Positions 7,682-16,884 of a DNA stretch of 50,403 bases are shown here, one piece after another. The notes under the pieces are model-generated. The model ran no database searches. It was given only the letters and a program-made list of their open reading frames with translations, and was not told where the DNA came from. The translations under genes and the position numbers were made by a program. Source of the stretch: Candidatus Sulfopaludibacter sp. SbA3 (GTDB taxonomy: Bacteria > Acidobacteriota > Terriglobia > Bryobacterales > Bryobacteraceae); NCBI GenBank assembly GCA_945861625.1, contig CAMAVI010000018.1, positions 1 through 50,403 on the forward strand, in the 5' to 3' direction. The first letter of the stretch is position 1, and every line of letters begins with the position of its first letter.

Positions 7682-10120
7682 CTATCTTAGTTGATTCTCT
7701 ACTTCGGCGAGCCAGTCCGGGCGCTTCAATACTTCGCGCGGGCGGCTGCCGTCAGGCGGACCGATAATGCCGTCGCGCTGCATGGCATCCAGGATGCGCG
7801 CGGCGCGGCCGTAGCCCAGACGCAAGCGCCGTTGCAGCGTGGACGTGGACGCCTTGCCCATATCCAGAACCACGCGGACGGCTTCCTGATACATGGGGTC
7901 CTCGGGCCCATCCAACTCTTCGGAATTGGCGTCCTCTTCATCGGAGGGCGGGGCCAACAGGAACGTCTGGTCATAATCCGGCGCGGCCTGCCGTTTCCAG
8001 AATTCGACCACATCGTTGGTTTCGGATTCGCTCACATAGGAGCCGTGGACGCGAACCAGGCGCGACGAGCCGGGCGGCAAGAACAACATGTCGCCGCGTC
8101 CCAGCAGGTGCTCGGCGCCCATGACGTCGAGCACGGTGCGCGAGTCGACGCGCGTGGCAACGCGGAAGCTGATGCGCGCCGGGAAATTGGCTTTGATCAA
8201 ACCCGTGATCACATCCACGCTGGGGCGTTGCGTGGCCAGAACCAGGTGCATGCCCACCGCGCGCGCCATCTGCGCCAGGCGCGTCACGGATTCTTCCACG
8301 TTGGCGCGCTCCAGCATCATCAGATCCGCCAGCTCATCGATGATGAGAAGGACGTAGGGGATCGGTTCCAGAACGGGTTCGTCGGTTTCCTCCTCGAAGA
8401 GGCTGCGCGGTTTGGCCTGCAGTTGGCGAACTTTCTTGTTGTATTGATCGATGTTGCGGACACCCAGCGACGCCAGCAGCTTCAAGCGCCGCTCCATCTC
8501 GAGCACCGCGTTGCGCAACGCGTTGGTGGCTTTCTTGGGATCGGTGATCACGGGTGTCAGCAAATGCGGGATCCCCTCGTAGAGGCCGAATTCCAGGCGC
8601 TTGGGGTCAATCATGATCATGCGCACCTGGTGCGGCGTGGCCTTGTACAGGATGGACATGATCAGCGAATTGAGCATGACGCTCTTGCCCGATCCGGTGG
8701 AGCCAGCGATCAGCAAGTGCGGCATGGAATCGAGCGCGGCGATCTTCATGCGCCCGTTGATGTCCTTGCCGAGCGCCACCGTGAGGGGGGACGCCGAATT
8801 ATGGAATTCCTCGGACTCCAGGATCTGGCGCAGGCTGATCACCTCGCGGCGCGAATTGGGAACTTCGATACCCACGGTGGGTTTGCCCGGAATGCGCTCG
8901 ATGAGAATCGATTCGGCTTGCAGTCCCAGGCACAGATCTTCGCTCAGCGTGGTGATGCGCGAATACTTGATGCCGGCTTCCGGTTTGAATTCAAACGTGG
9001 TGACCACCGGCCCGGGATTGATCTGCGTAACCGATCCGCGCACGTTGAATTCTTCGAACTTGGATTTGATGTTGGCCGCGGTTTCCTTTAACTCCATGCT
9101 GTCGAAGGCCTCGCGCGGAGGCGGCTCCTGCAACAAATCGGTGGGAGGAATCTTGAAGCTGGTACGCTGGCGGCGCGGCTCCCGCGGGGCCATGCGAGCG
9201 AGCTCGCCGCCGGTGGGCTCGAAAGGCGGACAATCCTGGGGCGAAACCCCGGGCAGTTGCTCCAGCGTGCGGATCGGGATCTCTTCGAACGGCGCAGGCT
9301 CCGCATCGGCCGTTTCCGGCACGAAACGCGGAGCGAAGTAATCCACAATGGGAGGCTCTTGGAAGACTGGTGACGGCTCAGGCAGCGCGGGCGGCCGGGC
9401 CTCGGCGGCCTCTTGGGCGGCCCTTTCCTTGACGGCCTGCTCTTTTGCAACCAACGCCCTGCGCAGGATGCGCTGCTCGGCGCGTTCCTTGGCCAGGCGG
9501 GCACTCGATTCGCGCCACGACACCATGCGGGCGGAAAGTCCGCGCAACGAATCCCGGAGCCCGCTCCAGAATGAACCCGCTGGCCCACCGAACCACCTGG
9601 AGAGCATGGCGACCTCGAACGTGGACACCAGATACAAACCGACAATCCAGCTCGCGGCTGTGACCATCGCGGCTCCGGTCAGGTTCAGAGATGCCATCAA
9701 GGTATCCGCCAGCAAGACCCCCATCACGCCGCCCGCCGGCACCGCTCCGGCGATGGGATGCCAGCCGGGGGCGAAACCCAGCGCCGCGCAGGAGGCTGAG
9801 ACCATCAAGCCAGCTCCGCCGATCTTGGCCACCGGCGCGTGGATCTCCGATGACCGGATCCAGTTCCACCCCAACAGCAAGGTCAGGATGGGGACGGAAA
9901 ATGCCACCAAGCCAAGCAGTTGCAAGAGCAGGTCAGCGAGAAACGCCCCTAACCGTCCGGTCAGGTTGACGGGCTTGACAGCGCCCGAGGCGGTGTTCCA
10001 CGACAAGTCAAAGGGGCTATAAGAGACAAGGGCGATGAGAAAGAAAAGCCCTATAAATAGAAACACGAGTCCCGCGGCTTCATTCAGCCTGGGGCGTGTG
10101 GTGGGTCCTAAATACTTCAT
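7682..10120 (-). CDS. ftsK: FtsK/SpoIIIE DNA translocase
   Basis: An 812-residue septal DNA translocase that resolves chromosome dimers and clears DNA from the division site. The N-terminus has four membrane spans (about residues 15-170), then a proline/alanine-rich linker (about 210-340), then the motor. Walker A is GSTGSGKSVM with Lys479, and Walker B lies in YVLLIIDELADLMML. The C-terminal winged-helix gamma domain (QRRLRLGYGRAARILDAMQ) reads KOPS-type sites. The start at 10120 is chosen because it gives the usual short cytoplasmic tail MKYLGPTTRPRLNEAAG and overlaps the uppP stop by 4 bp. An upstream extension would run into uppP. Confidence 0.96.
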   Translation of the reverse strand: MKYLGPTTRPRLNEAAGLVFLFIGLFFLIALVSYSPFDLSWNTASGAVKPVNLTGRLGAFLADLLLQLLGLVAFSVPILTLLLGWNWIRSSEIHAPVAKIGGAGLMVSASCAALGFAPGWHPIAGAVPAGGVMGVLLADTLMASLNLTGAAMVTAASWIVGLYLVSTFEVAMLSRWFGGPAGSFWSGLRDSLRGLSARMVSWRESSARLAKERAEQRILRRALVAKEQAVKERAAQEAAEARPPALPEPSPVFQEPPIVDYFAPRFVPETADAEPAPFEEIPIRTLEQLPGVSPQDCPPFEPTGGELARMAPREPRRQRTSFKIPPTDLLQEPPPREAFDSMELKETAANIKSKFEEFNVRGSVTQINPGPVVTTFEFKPEAGIKYSRITTLSEDLCLGLQAESILIERIPGKPTVGIEVPNSRREVISLRQILESEEFHNSASPLTVALGKDINGRMKIAALDSMPHLLIAGSTGSGKSVMLNSLIMSILYKATPHQVRMIMIDPKRLEFGLYEGIPHLLTPVITDPKKATNALRNAVLEMERRLKLLASLGVRNIDQYNKKVRQLQAKPRSLFEEETDEPVLEPIPYVLLIIDELADLMMLERANVEESVTRLAQMARAVGMHLVLATQRPSVDVITGLIKANFPARISFRVATRVDSRTVLDVMGAEHLLGRGDMLFLPPGSSRLVRVHGSYVSESETNDVVEFWKRQAAPDYDQTFLLAPPSDEEDANSEELDGPEDPMYQEAVRVVLDMGKASTSTLQRRLRLGYGRAARILDAMQRDGIIGPPDGSRPREVLKRPDWLAEVENQLR

Positions 10121-10950
10121 TCTCCGGTGAGCCGGAAGAAATGAGCCAGAGCAATTATCATTATGCCAAAAATCACCCGGTAGGCGACGAAGAAGTTTAA
10201 CGTGCCTTTCCGCAGGTAGTTCATCAGGAAGCGGATGACCACGCAACCCGTGACGCCGCTCACCAGAATTCCCACCGCGAACGCGGTTCGCATCTCGGGT
10301 GGGATGCCGCCGTCCTGCTTCAGCAGGTCGTAGAAATCCTTGGCGGCCGCGGCGCCGATGGCCGGAGTGGAGAGAAGAAATGAGAAACGCGCGGCGGTCG
10401 CCCGGTCCAGGTTGCGGAACAGTCCGGCGGCGATCGTGATGCCGCTGCGCGACGTGCCGGGAACAATGGCCAGGACCTGTGCGAAGCCGATGGCCATCGC
10501 GTCAACGAAGCTGAGATGGCTCATATCTTTGTGCCGGCGTCCCGCGCGCTCCGTCAGCCACAGGATCACGCCCACGCCAATCATCATGGCGCCGATGACG
10601 TTCGGGCTCCGCCAGGTGGTCTCAGCCTGTTCCTTGAAAATGTAACCGAAAAGGCCCACGGGGATGGTCGCCGCGACCAGGAACCACAGCAGTTTTGGAT
10701 TGCGCTTCAGATCCGGGTCTCCCTCGACCCGCAGGCCAAAGCCATGCGCCAGGACCAGGACCCAATCGCGGAAAAAATAGATCAGGACGGCGGCGAGTGT
10801 ACCGACGTGCAGGGCGATGTCGAAAGTCAGGCCCGGATCTTTCCAGCCGAACAGCCAGGGGATCACCGCCAGATGCGCGGTGCTGGAGATGGGAAGGAAT
10901 TCCGTAAGTCCCTGGACGATGCCCAGGACAATCACCTCAATGAGCGGCAT
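10117..10950 (-). CDS. uppP: Undecaprenyl-diphosphatase (BacA type)
   Basis: A 277-residue polytopic membrane protein that dephosphorylates undecaprenyl pyrophosphate, recycling the lipid carrier for peptidoglycan and O-antigen synthesis. The two active-site motifs are visible: GLTEFLPISSTAHL at residues about 14-27 and VPGTSRSGIT near the middle. About eight membrane segments are evident. It is the first gene of a probable uppP-ftsK-thioredoxin unit, overlapping ftsK by 4 bp, which links envelope carrier recycling with division. Confidence 0.95.
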   Translation of the reverse strand: MPLIEVIVLGIVQGLTEFLPISSTAHLAVIPWLFGWKDPGLTFDIALHVGTLAAVLIYFFRDWVLVLAHGFGLRVEGDPDLKRNPKLLWFLVAATIPVGLFGYIFKEQAETTWRSPNVIGAMMIGVGVILWLTERAGRRHKDMSHLSFVDAMAIGFAQVLAIVPGTSRSGITIAAGLFRNLDRATAARFSFLLSTPAIGAAAAKDFYDLLKQDGGIPPEMRTAFAVGILVSGVTGCVVIRFLMNYLRKGTLNFFVAYRVIFGIMIIALAHFFRLTGE

Positions 10951-11118
10951 GAATTCTTCAGGGTAGCTGAAAAGCCAGGGGGCGCGTTAATTTGCGGCGT
11001 CTCACAATTTGCGCCGTCTCCTTGTCAGCAGTTGCGGCATTGTTCTAACTTGGATTCATACGCGGTAGACGACGCCTCAGTACTTGCCCGCTTCCGGCCA
11101 ATTCAAATTCCATCAGCG
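10951..11118. promoter_or_regulatory. Divergent intergenic region with 15-bp direct repeats
   Basis: This separates uppP (-) from the half-transporter pair (+). It holds two near-identical 15-mers, AATTTGCGGCGTCTC (10989-11003) and AATTTGCGCCGTCTC (11006-11020), spaced 17 bp apart. A weak plus-strand promoter candidate follows: TTGTCA (11022-11027), a 16-bp gap, TCTAAC (11044-11049). The repeats could be an operator upstream of it. Confidence 0.35.
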
Positions 11119-11553
11119 ATGCCCAGCGAACGAAAACTCCGGATCAAGACTCTCACGATGGTGATGGCGCTGGTCATCTGCGCGAATATTGGGGACCTCA
11201 CGCTGAAGCGCGGCATGACGGAAATCGGCGCGGTGGAACTATCCGCCGCCGGGCTGGCGAGGGCGTTGCCCCTGACGGTGGCGAACCCGAAGATATGGAT
11301 CGGGATCTTCTTCCTGGTGGGCTTCATGGCCAGCTACATGACGGTTCTCAGTTGGGCGGATTACAGCTACGTAATGCCGATCGGTGCGTTTGGCTATGCC
11401 ATGCTGACGCTATTCGCGGTTGTGTTTCTGCATGAAGAAGTATCATTGCGGCGATGGATCGGCGTGATCGTCGTGTGCATCGGGGTTCTTCTCGTCGGTC
11501 AAACCAAGCCCAGTACAACCGAAACCCACGGCGCGGAGAAGGGCGACGGATGA
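11119..11553 (+). CDS. EamA/SMR-like half-transporter, first of a pair
   Basis: A 144-residue protein with four predicted membrane helices. The helix ends ANIGDLTLKRGMTEIG and YVMPIGAFGYAMLTLFAVVFLHEEVSLRRWIGV are typical of drug/metabolite-superfamily half-size proteins. Such proteins act as homo- or heterodimers; ArnE/ArnF, the aminoarabinose-lipid flippase, is the closest functional analogy. The next gene encodes a second half-size protein with a 4-bp ATGA overlap, and a lipid-type glycosyltransferase follows. I infer a heterodimeric flippase for a glycolipid. The frame is open far upstream, but that part is antisense to uppP; ATG 11119 starts a plausible short cytoplasmic tail. Confidence 0.75.
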   Translation: MPSERKLRIKTLTMVMALVICANIGDLTLKRGMTEIGAVELSAAGLARALPLTVANPKIWIGIFFLVGFMASYMTVLSWADYSYVMPIGAFGYAMLTLFAVVFLHEEVSLRRWIGVIVVCIGVLLVGQTKPSTTETHGAEKGDG

Positions 11554-11921
11554 CAGCCACGCTGGTATTGCTCGCCGTACTGGTGTGCTGCAGCACGGGT
11601 GGGGAAATTACCATCGCGCACGGGATGAAGACATTGGGCGAACCTGCATCGTTAAGGCCGAAGGAGATCCTCCTCTTTCTCGGGCGCGCGCTGCGCAATG
11701 GTTGGTTCTGGGCCGGCATTCCGTTGATGGCGGTGTCGTTCTACTCCTTGTTGGTGCTGCTTTCCTGGGAGCCCGTGAGTTTTGTGATCCCCGCGTCCGC
11801 GCTGAGTTATGTGGTGGGCACGCTGGGCGCCAAGTATTTTCTGCATGAGCAAGTGAGCCGCGCGCGTTGGGCCGGAGTAGTCCTGGTTTGCGTCGGCGTG
11901 GCACTGGTGGCGGGCGGTTGA
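11550..11921 (+). CDS. EamA/SMR-like half-transporter, second of a pair
   Basis: A 123-residue four-helix membrane protein starting MTATLVLLAVLVCCSTGGEI. The string FVIPASALSYVVGTLGAKYF with HEQVSRARWAGVVLVCVG parallels the final helix pair of the preceding protein (ALTLFAVVFLHEEVSLRRW). The two are therefore homologous but divergent, as expected of a heterodimer such as ArnE/ArnF or paired SMR proteins. The start codon overlaps the previous stop (ATGA). The glycosyltransferase gene begins 7 bp downstream. Confidence 0.75.
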   Translation: MTATLVLLAVLVCCSTGGEITIAHGMKTLGEPASLRPKEILLFLGRALRNGWFWAGIPLMAVSFYSLLVLLSWEPVSFVIPASALSYVVGTLGAKYFLHEQVSRARWAGVVLVCVGVALVAGG

Positions 11922-11928
11922 TGCGGCG

Positions 11929-13122
11929 ATGTGGACACTTCTACTGCAAGTCCTGCTTGGAATCGCCGTATTGGGGACACTGACGTCCACGATATTCCTG
12001 GGCCTCACGATTGCGGGAGCCATCCGGTTTCATCGCGATGCGCGCGGGGCGATGGTTTCGTTGCCCGCTCTTAGCGGAATGCCCGCGGTATCCATTCTCA
12101 AGCCGGTGCATGGGGCGGAAGCGCAATTGAAAGAGAATCTCGACAGCTTCTTCCGGCAGGATTATCCCGCGTATGAAATCCTGATTGCGGCCGATACGGA
12201 TGACGATGCCGCGCTCCCGATCGTGCGCGAAGTGAGCGCCCGCTATCCGCAAATTCCCTGCCGCATCCTGGTCACCGGCAAGACACCATGGCTGAATCCG
12301 CCCGCGTATTCTTTCTATCGCATGACCGAGGTGGCGCATTACGAGATTCTGGTGACGAGCGATAGCGACGTAGAAGTAGCGCCGGACTATCTGCGGGAAG
12401 TGGTTGCCCCGCTGCTCGATCCCAAAATTGGTATGGTCACTTGTGTCTATCGCGGCAAGAACGTGACGGGTTGGTGGTCCGGCATGACCGCGATCGGCAT
12501 GTCAGTGGAGATGACAGCCGGTGTACTGGTGGCGAACATCCTGGAGGGGATTAACTTTGGCCTGGGCCCGACCATCGCCGTAAAAAAAGAAGCGGTGGCA
12601 AAGATCGGCGGATACGAAGCGTTGGGCGAATACTTCGCCAACGACTACATGATCGGCAACCTGGTGGATAAAGCGGGTTACAAGGTCGTCCTCTCGCACC
12701 ACATCATCGATCACGTGGTCAGCCAGAAAAACTTCCGGCAAATGTGGAGGAGCCAGCTCCGCTGGGCCACTTCGACACGCCATTCGCGGCCCAAGGGTCA
12801 CTTCGGCAGCGGCCTGATCTTTGCCATGCCGTTTGGGATGTTGGGGTTGGCGGCGGCAGCACCGATGGGAAGAATGGATTTGGGCCTATCTCTGTTCGCG
12901 GCGGCTTGCGCAAATCGGGTGTTGGAATCCTGGTTGATTGGTTGGGGTGTTGTACGCGACCCGGTCGCTCTAAAGCGCCCCTGGCTGTATCCGGTCCGCG
13001 ATCTATTGGGGTTCCTTGTCTGGGTTGCGAGCTACATGGCTGCGGGCGCCGAGTGGAGAAGCAGTAGCTATAAGCTGAGCCGCGACAAGATCGTTGTACG
13101 CACGAATCGAAAGAAGGCTTAG
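11929..13122 (+). CDS. hpnI: HpnI/ceramide glucosyltransferase-like GT21 glycosyltransferase
   Basis: A 397-residue membrane glycosyltransferase. An N-terminal helix precedes a GT-A domain with VSILKPVHGAE, the DXD-like TSDSDVEVAPDYL, and NDYMIGNLVDKAGYKV. The motif RSQLRWATSTR stands where (Q/R)XXRW is expected, and C-terminal helices follow. This matches GT21: ceramide glucosyltransferases and HpnI, which adds GlcNAc to bacteriohopanetetrol. No other hopanoid gene is in the window, so hopanoid against another lipid acceptor is undecided. It is 7 bp after the half-transporter pair and overlaps the convergent penicillin acylase by 4 bp. Confidence 0.8.
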   Translation: MWTLLLQVLLGIAVLGTLTSTIFLGLTIAGAIRFHRDARGAMVSLPALSGMPAVSILKPVHGAEAQLKENLDSFFRQDYPAYEILIAADTDDDAALPIVREVSARYPQIPCRILVTGKTPWLNPPAYSFYRMTEVAHYEILVTSDSDVEVAPDYLREVVAPLLDPKIGMVTCVYRGKNVTGWWSGMTAIGMSVEMTAGVLVANILEGINFGLGPTIAVKKEAVAKIGGYEALGEYFANDYMIGNLVDKAGYKVVLSHHIIDHVVSQKNFRQMWRSQLRWATSTRHSRPKGHFGSGLIFAMPFGMLGLAAAAPMGRMDLGLSLFAAACANRVLESWLIGWGVVRDPVALKRPWLYPVRDLLGFLVWVASYMAAGAEWRSSSYKLSRDKIVVRTNRKKA

Positions 13123-15362
13123 TTAACGGGCTTGATCACCAACACATCCTTGGCCTCAATCTTGCCGAACTGCATCGGAAAGCTGCGGCCCGCCAGGTAC
13201 GCATCCCACTGGTCTTTGTAATGAGGTGACAAGCGGTGGCCGGATTCACCGGTTGCCAGATTTGCGAACGAGTGTTCCAGGTCGCTTAGATCCACCACCA
13301 TGCGGAGAGACGGTCCCAGCGTGCGACTGTATTGTTTCACGCTCGTGGGCGATCCGCCCATGGGGACGGGGCCGAATGTGAAGTACGTCCCGATCACGGG
13401 CAGGCGGCTTCCCACCGGGCTCTCGATCTGCAATCTCTGAAACTGGCCATAATCCCAAAGCGAAACCTTGGAGCCATGAGCTTTGGAGCCTTCCTCCAGC
13501 GCGCCGGTTAGACAGCGAAGGAGAAGGGCATCGTAATCAGGGAACCATCCTTCTGGCCGTTCGCGCAAGAGCCTTTCGATCACGGAGCGCGCCATAAAGG
13601 ACTGGTAGCGATCGGCCATGCCGGCCGCGACGCGGTCCAGGACCAGTTTGAGCAAATGCCGGTAGGTGAGGGACGTCACCATGGGCGCGGCCAAACCGGT
13701 TTCCATCTGTCCATTCCATTTGCGGAGGATGTCCACTGCTTCCTTTGCCTGCGGGCGGTCCGGTTTCTGGCGATCGAAGGCCGCGATGATTTGTTGAGCC
13801 AGGAAGCGATCGAAGGCCGAGTACACATCTGTTTGGACCCGCAACATTTCTTCCGCCTTCCATTTAGCGCGCGAACTCAGGAGCGCCCGGATCTGATTGG
13901 CGCGATAGGGAGCCGCAAAGTTCCCGTCCACACGGTGCTTGTAATCCGCCGGGAAGGGATTCTGATTCGCGGTCACGATCATGCCCGACGGTGGATTGTA
14001 GATGCTGGGAAGTTCGGCGAACGGAATTCTGCCGGACCATTCGCACTTGGAGTCCGTGGCCGGAATATCACCGGGGCAGTCCTTGCGGTCCGGCAGCCAG
14101 CCCGCCGCCTGGTAACCGATATTGCCCTCGACATCCGCGTAAACGAAATTCTGTCCCGGGCCTCCAAAACGTTCCAGAGCCGCGCGGAATTCCGTCCAAT
14201 TGCGCGCGCGGTCGACGTCCAGGAATGGAAATGCGAAACCGCCAGGCTGGTTGGCGGTCCATTGCAGGGCGTATTGATGTCCACCATCGGCAGCCAAGAG
14301 CGGACCGCGACGGGTGGCGCCGATGGTGACGGGCACCGCCCGCGATCCTTTCACGGCAATCGCGGATTGCTGCACGTTGGCTGTTTTTTCTTCAAACAAG
14401 TCCTGCGTATCGAATTGCAGGTTGGTGACTCCCCAGGCGATACGGTCGTTGTGTCCGATGACAACGGCCGGCAGTCCGACAATGGTCGCGCCGGTCACGT
14501 TCAAGCCGGGAGCTTGCAGGTGCACCAGATACCAGGGCGAAGGAGCTGAAAATTCCAGATGCGGATCGTTTGCCAGAAGCGGCTTCCCGCTGGTGGTTTT
14601 CGCGCCGGAAAGTGCCCAGGCATTGGATCCAGGCTGCGGATCGCTGCCGGTGCGCACGGGAAACAGATAGTCGGCTTTGGCGCGGTCGCCGGCCTCGATG
14701 ACGGCTTCCTTGGTCAGTTCGTTGCGCCAACTATTGCTGAGCGTGCGGTACATTTCCAGGGCCGCCAACAGGGAGTCGCGAACGGTCCACGGACGCGGGT
14801 CGTATCTCAGCAGGCTGAACTCCAAGGGCAAGCGTCCGTGGTGAGTGTTGATAAAAAGATTCACGCCGCGCGCAAAGGCAGCAAACAGTACACGCTCGTC
14901 CGGACGCAAAGCCTGTTCCAGCGCGTCGGCAGTTCGCCGCAGCCCCATCCGGCGGGACTCCTGATCCGCCGTGGCCGCCAAGGGTCCCGCGATTTCCGAC
15001 AATTCTCCGGCGGCCCGCCGCCGCATGCCGTCCATCTGCCAAAGGCGGTCTTGCGCCATCGCGTAACCTTCCAGGAATATGGCATCTTCCCAGGAGGCGG
15101 CCTGAATATGCGGAACACCGATCGCGTCGCGGGTGATGCGGGCGGCAGCGGAAACCGGCGCGGAGATCTGGCCGGAAGTTTCCGGCAGAGGGCGCCAAGC
15201 GTACCAATAGGCCGCCACGATGACGCCGATCAGCAAAACCGCTATGCTCAAATTGACCGCTGTGATCAGGCGGGAAACCAGCCGGCTGTGCGGTTTCGCG
15301 GCTGAGCTTCCGGCGGCCGACGCGGTTGGCGATTCGGCGGGCGGATTTTCGGAGGGAAGCAC
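13119..15362 (-). CDS. Penicillin acylase family (S45) N-terminal nucleophile hydrolase
   Basis: A 747-residue precursor with one N-terminal membrane anchor or signal (about residues 28-55). The alpha chain contains ITRDAIGVPHIQA and AMAQDRLWQMDGMRRRAAGE. The autoprocessing site is Gly-Ser246 in QPGSNAWALSG, so Ser246 would become the nucleophile of a beta chain of about 500 residues. Family members cleave amides such as penicillins and acyl-homoserine lactones; the natural substrate is unknown. The start is a GTG with GGAG close upstream and no nearby ATG. A TACAAT box lies about 8 bases before it, suggesting a very short leader. Confidence 0.9.
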   Translation of the reverse strand: MLPSENPPAESPTASAAGSSAAKPHSRLVSRLITAVNLSIAVLLIGVIVAAYWYAWRPLPETSGQISAPVSAAARITRDAIGVPHIQAASWEDAIFLEGYAMAQDRLWQMDGMRRRAAGELSEIAGPLAATADQESRRMGLRRTADALEQALRPDERVLFAAFARGVNLFINTHHGRLPLEFSLLRYDPRPWTVRDSLLAALEMYRTLSNSWRNELTKEAVIEAGDRAKADYLFPVRTGSDPQPGSNAWALSGAKTTSGKPLLANDPHLEFSAPSPWYLVHLQAPGLNVTGATIVGLPAVVIGHNDRIAWGVTNLQFDTQDLFEEKTANVQQSAIAVKGSRAVPVTIGATRRGPLLAADGGHQYALQWTANQPGGFAFPFLDVDRARNWTEFRAALERFGGPGQNFVYADVEGNIGYQAAGWLPDRKDCPGDIPATDSKCEWSGRIPFAELPSIYNPPSGMIVTANQNPFPADYKHRVDGNFAAPYRANQIRALLSSRAKWKAEEMLRVQTDVYSAFDRFLAQQIIAAFDRQKPDRPQAKEAVDILRKWNGQMETGLAAPMVTSLTYRHLLKLVLDRVAAGMADRYQSFMARSVIERLLRERPEGWFPDYDALLLRCLTGALEEGSKAHGSKVSLWDYGQFQRLQIESPVGSRLPVIGTYFTFGPVPMGGSPTSVKQYSRTLGPSLRMVVDLSDLEHSFANLATGESGHRLSPHYKDQWDAYLAGRSFPMQFGKIEAKDVLVIKPVN

Positions 15363-15369
15363 TGCTCCG

Positions 15370-15375
15370 ATTGTA
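15370..15375 (-). promoter_or_regulatory. Possible -10 box of the penicillin acylase gene
   Basis: TACAAT on the minus strand, ending 7 bases before the GTG start. No convincing -35 hexamer was found 16-18 bp upstream. The divergent gap to the next gene is only 36 bp, so any promoter must lie here or inside the neighbour. Confidence 0.3.
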
Positions 15376-15398
15376 ACGAATTGCCCTGCGGGCGACCC

Positions 15399-16748
15399 AT
15401 GTCACTGAGGCTCATTCTTCTGGTTGCGATTGTCGCGCTGAACGGTTTTTTTGCGGCGGCTGAAGTGGCGCTGGTTTCCGTCCGCCGTTCGCGGCTGACC
15501 GAACTGGCGGAACAGGGAAATCTCTCGGCGCGGGCGGCGCTGGGTTTGCTGGCGAATCCAGGGCGCCTGCTGAGCTCCACCCAGGTCGGTGTCACCCTGG
15601 CGAGTCTGGGACTGGGATGGGCCGGCGAGGACACGGTTTACCAGCTTCTGGTTGGCTGGTTCCAACCCTGGGTTCCTGCCGAACCGGGTTATCAACGCTG
15701 GCTGCACGGCATCAGCTTCGCGCTGGCGTTCTTGCTGATCAGTTTCGTGCACGTGGTGATCGGCGAGGTAGTGCCGAAGAATATCGCTCTCGATAGGGCC
15801 GACCGGCTGGCGCTGTTGGTAGCCACTCCGCTGCTCATTTTCCGGCGCATCTCGGCGCCCTTCGTGATTGTTGTGGAACGGGCATCCGCGTTGGTTTCGC
15901 GTCTGCTGGGCTCCCGCGCGGAACATGGAGGGGGAGGGCATTCCGCCGAAGAGCTGAAATTCATTCTCGAATCCAGCCGCCGCGAAGGGCATCTGGAAAC
16001 CTTCGAGGAAGACGCCATTGGCAAGCTGCTGGAGTTGAAAGACGTTTACGCGCGGGAGATCATGACGCCGCGCCGCCAGATGATTTCCGTTGCGGTGGAT
16101 GCCGGTCTCGACGAGCTGCTGCGCCTGACCCTGCAACACAAGTATTCGCGGCTGCCGGTGTACGAAGGGAGTCCCGAACACATCATCGGGATCGTGCATT
16201 ACAAAGATCTGACGCGGGCCTGGCAGGAACGCAAAGCGGCCACGGACCGGCGCCAGCCGCAGCGACCATTCCGCCTGCGGCCGTATTTGCGCGAACCGCT
16301 GGTTGTGCCGGAGACCAAGCCTCTCCACCAGTTGATCGACGCGTTCCGCGAGAAGCACACACACCTGGCGATGGTGGTGGATGAATTTGGAACCTTTACC
16401 GGTCTGGTAACGCTCGAAGACGTACTGGAACAAGTGTTCGGTGAAATCGCCGATGAGCATGACATCCGGCGGCCGATCCCCGTCGCGGGCGCGCCGGTGG
16501 TGGATTTGGAAGGAACCGCGAATATCCGTGATTTGAGTTCGCAATACGGAATTGAACTTCCGGGTGACGCCGGATTCGAGACGCTGGCCGGATTCCTGCT
16601 GCATCAATTCGGCTACATTCCCACGGCCGGAGAATCCATCGCTTACGGCGGCCGCACCTATCTGGTGGAAGCCATGGAGCGCAACCGCATCGCGCGGGTG
16701 AAGATCCTGAGCAAGCGGCCGGAAGGCTCCGGCGCGATGGCTTCCTGA
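15399..16748 (+). CDS. CNNM/CorC-type transporter-associated protein (DUF21, CBS pair, CorC_HlyC)
   Basis: A 449-residue inner-membrane protein. A DUF21/CNNM domain with three to four helices covers residues 1-185 (SLRLILLVAIVALNGFF, and SFVHVVIGEVVPKNIAL). A CBS pair follows at about 205-345 (REIMTPRRQMISV, HLAMVVDEFGTFTGLVTLED), then a C-terminal CorC_HlyC domain (about 355-435). Such proteins are annotated as hemolysins but are implicated in magnesium or cobalt efflux. An ATG 18 bp upstream is possible, but MSLRLILL is the better membrane-protein N-terminus. It diverges from the penicillin acylase gene across a very short gap. Confidence 0.9.
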   Translation: MSLRLILLVAIVALNGFFAAAEVALVSVRRSRLTELAEQGNLSARAALGLLANPGRLLSSTQVGVTLASLGLGWAGEDTVYQLLVGWFQPWVPAEPGYQRWLHGISFALAFLLISFVHVVIGEVVPKNIALDRADRLALLVATPLLIFRRISAPFVIVVERASALVSRLLGSRAEHGGGGHSAEELKFILESSRREGHLETFEEDAIGKLLELKDVYAREIMTPRRQMISVAVDAGLDELLRLTLQHKYSRLPVYEGSPEHIIGIVHYKDLTRAWQERKAATDRRQPQRPFRLRPYLREPLVVPETKPLHQLIDAFREKHTHLAMVVDEFGTFTGLVTLEDVLEQVFGEIADEHDIRRPIPVAGAPVVDLEGTANIRDLSSQYGIELPGDAGFETLAGFLLHQFGYIPTAGESIAYGGRTYLVEAMERNRIARVKILSKRPEGSGAMAS

Positions 16749-16784
16749 GACGCCCGGATACTTAGAACGGGCACCTAGGACGCC

Positions 16785-16800
16785 TGGCCCTTCCAGTGCT
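16785..16800 (+). promoter_or_regulatory. Weak sigma-54-like site before the DUF294 gene
   Basis: TGGCCCT-TCCA-GTGCT has the GG and GC dinucleotides at the 12-base offset expected for a -24/-12 promoter, but the -12 element is poor. TAAAAT overlaps its end. It lies about 85 bases upstream of the start codon. Confidence 0.25.
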
Positions 16801-16884
16801 AAAATCCAAGGATCGTGGAAGCGATTGGCTTCCCACCTCGCAGGCCACGTTGCCGTTGAGAGACTTCCAGAGAGGACTCCTCAC

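Noticed and set aside
7691..9091. Long open frame antisense to ftsK (about 466 codons)
   Set aside because: Same reason: an antisense shadow with low-complexity composition over a certain gene.
15402..16607. Long open frame antisense to the CNNM/CorC gene
   Set aside because: No start signal or motifs; a shadow of a clear membrane-protein gene.
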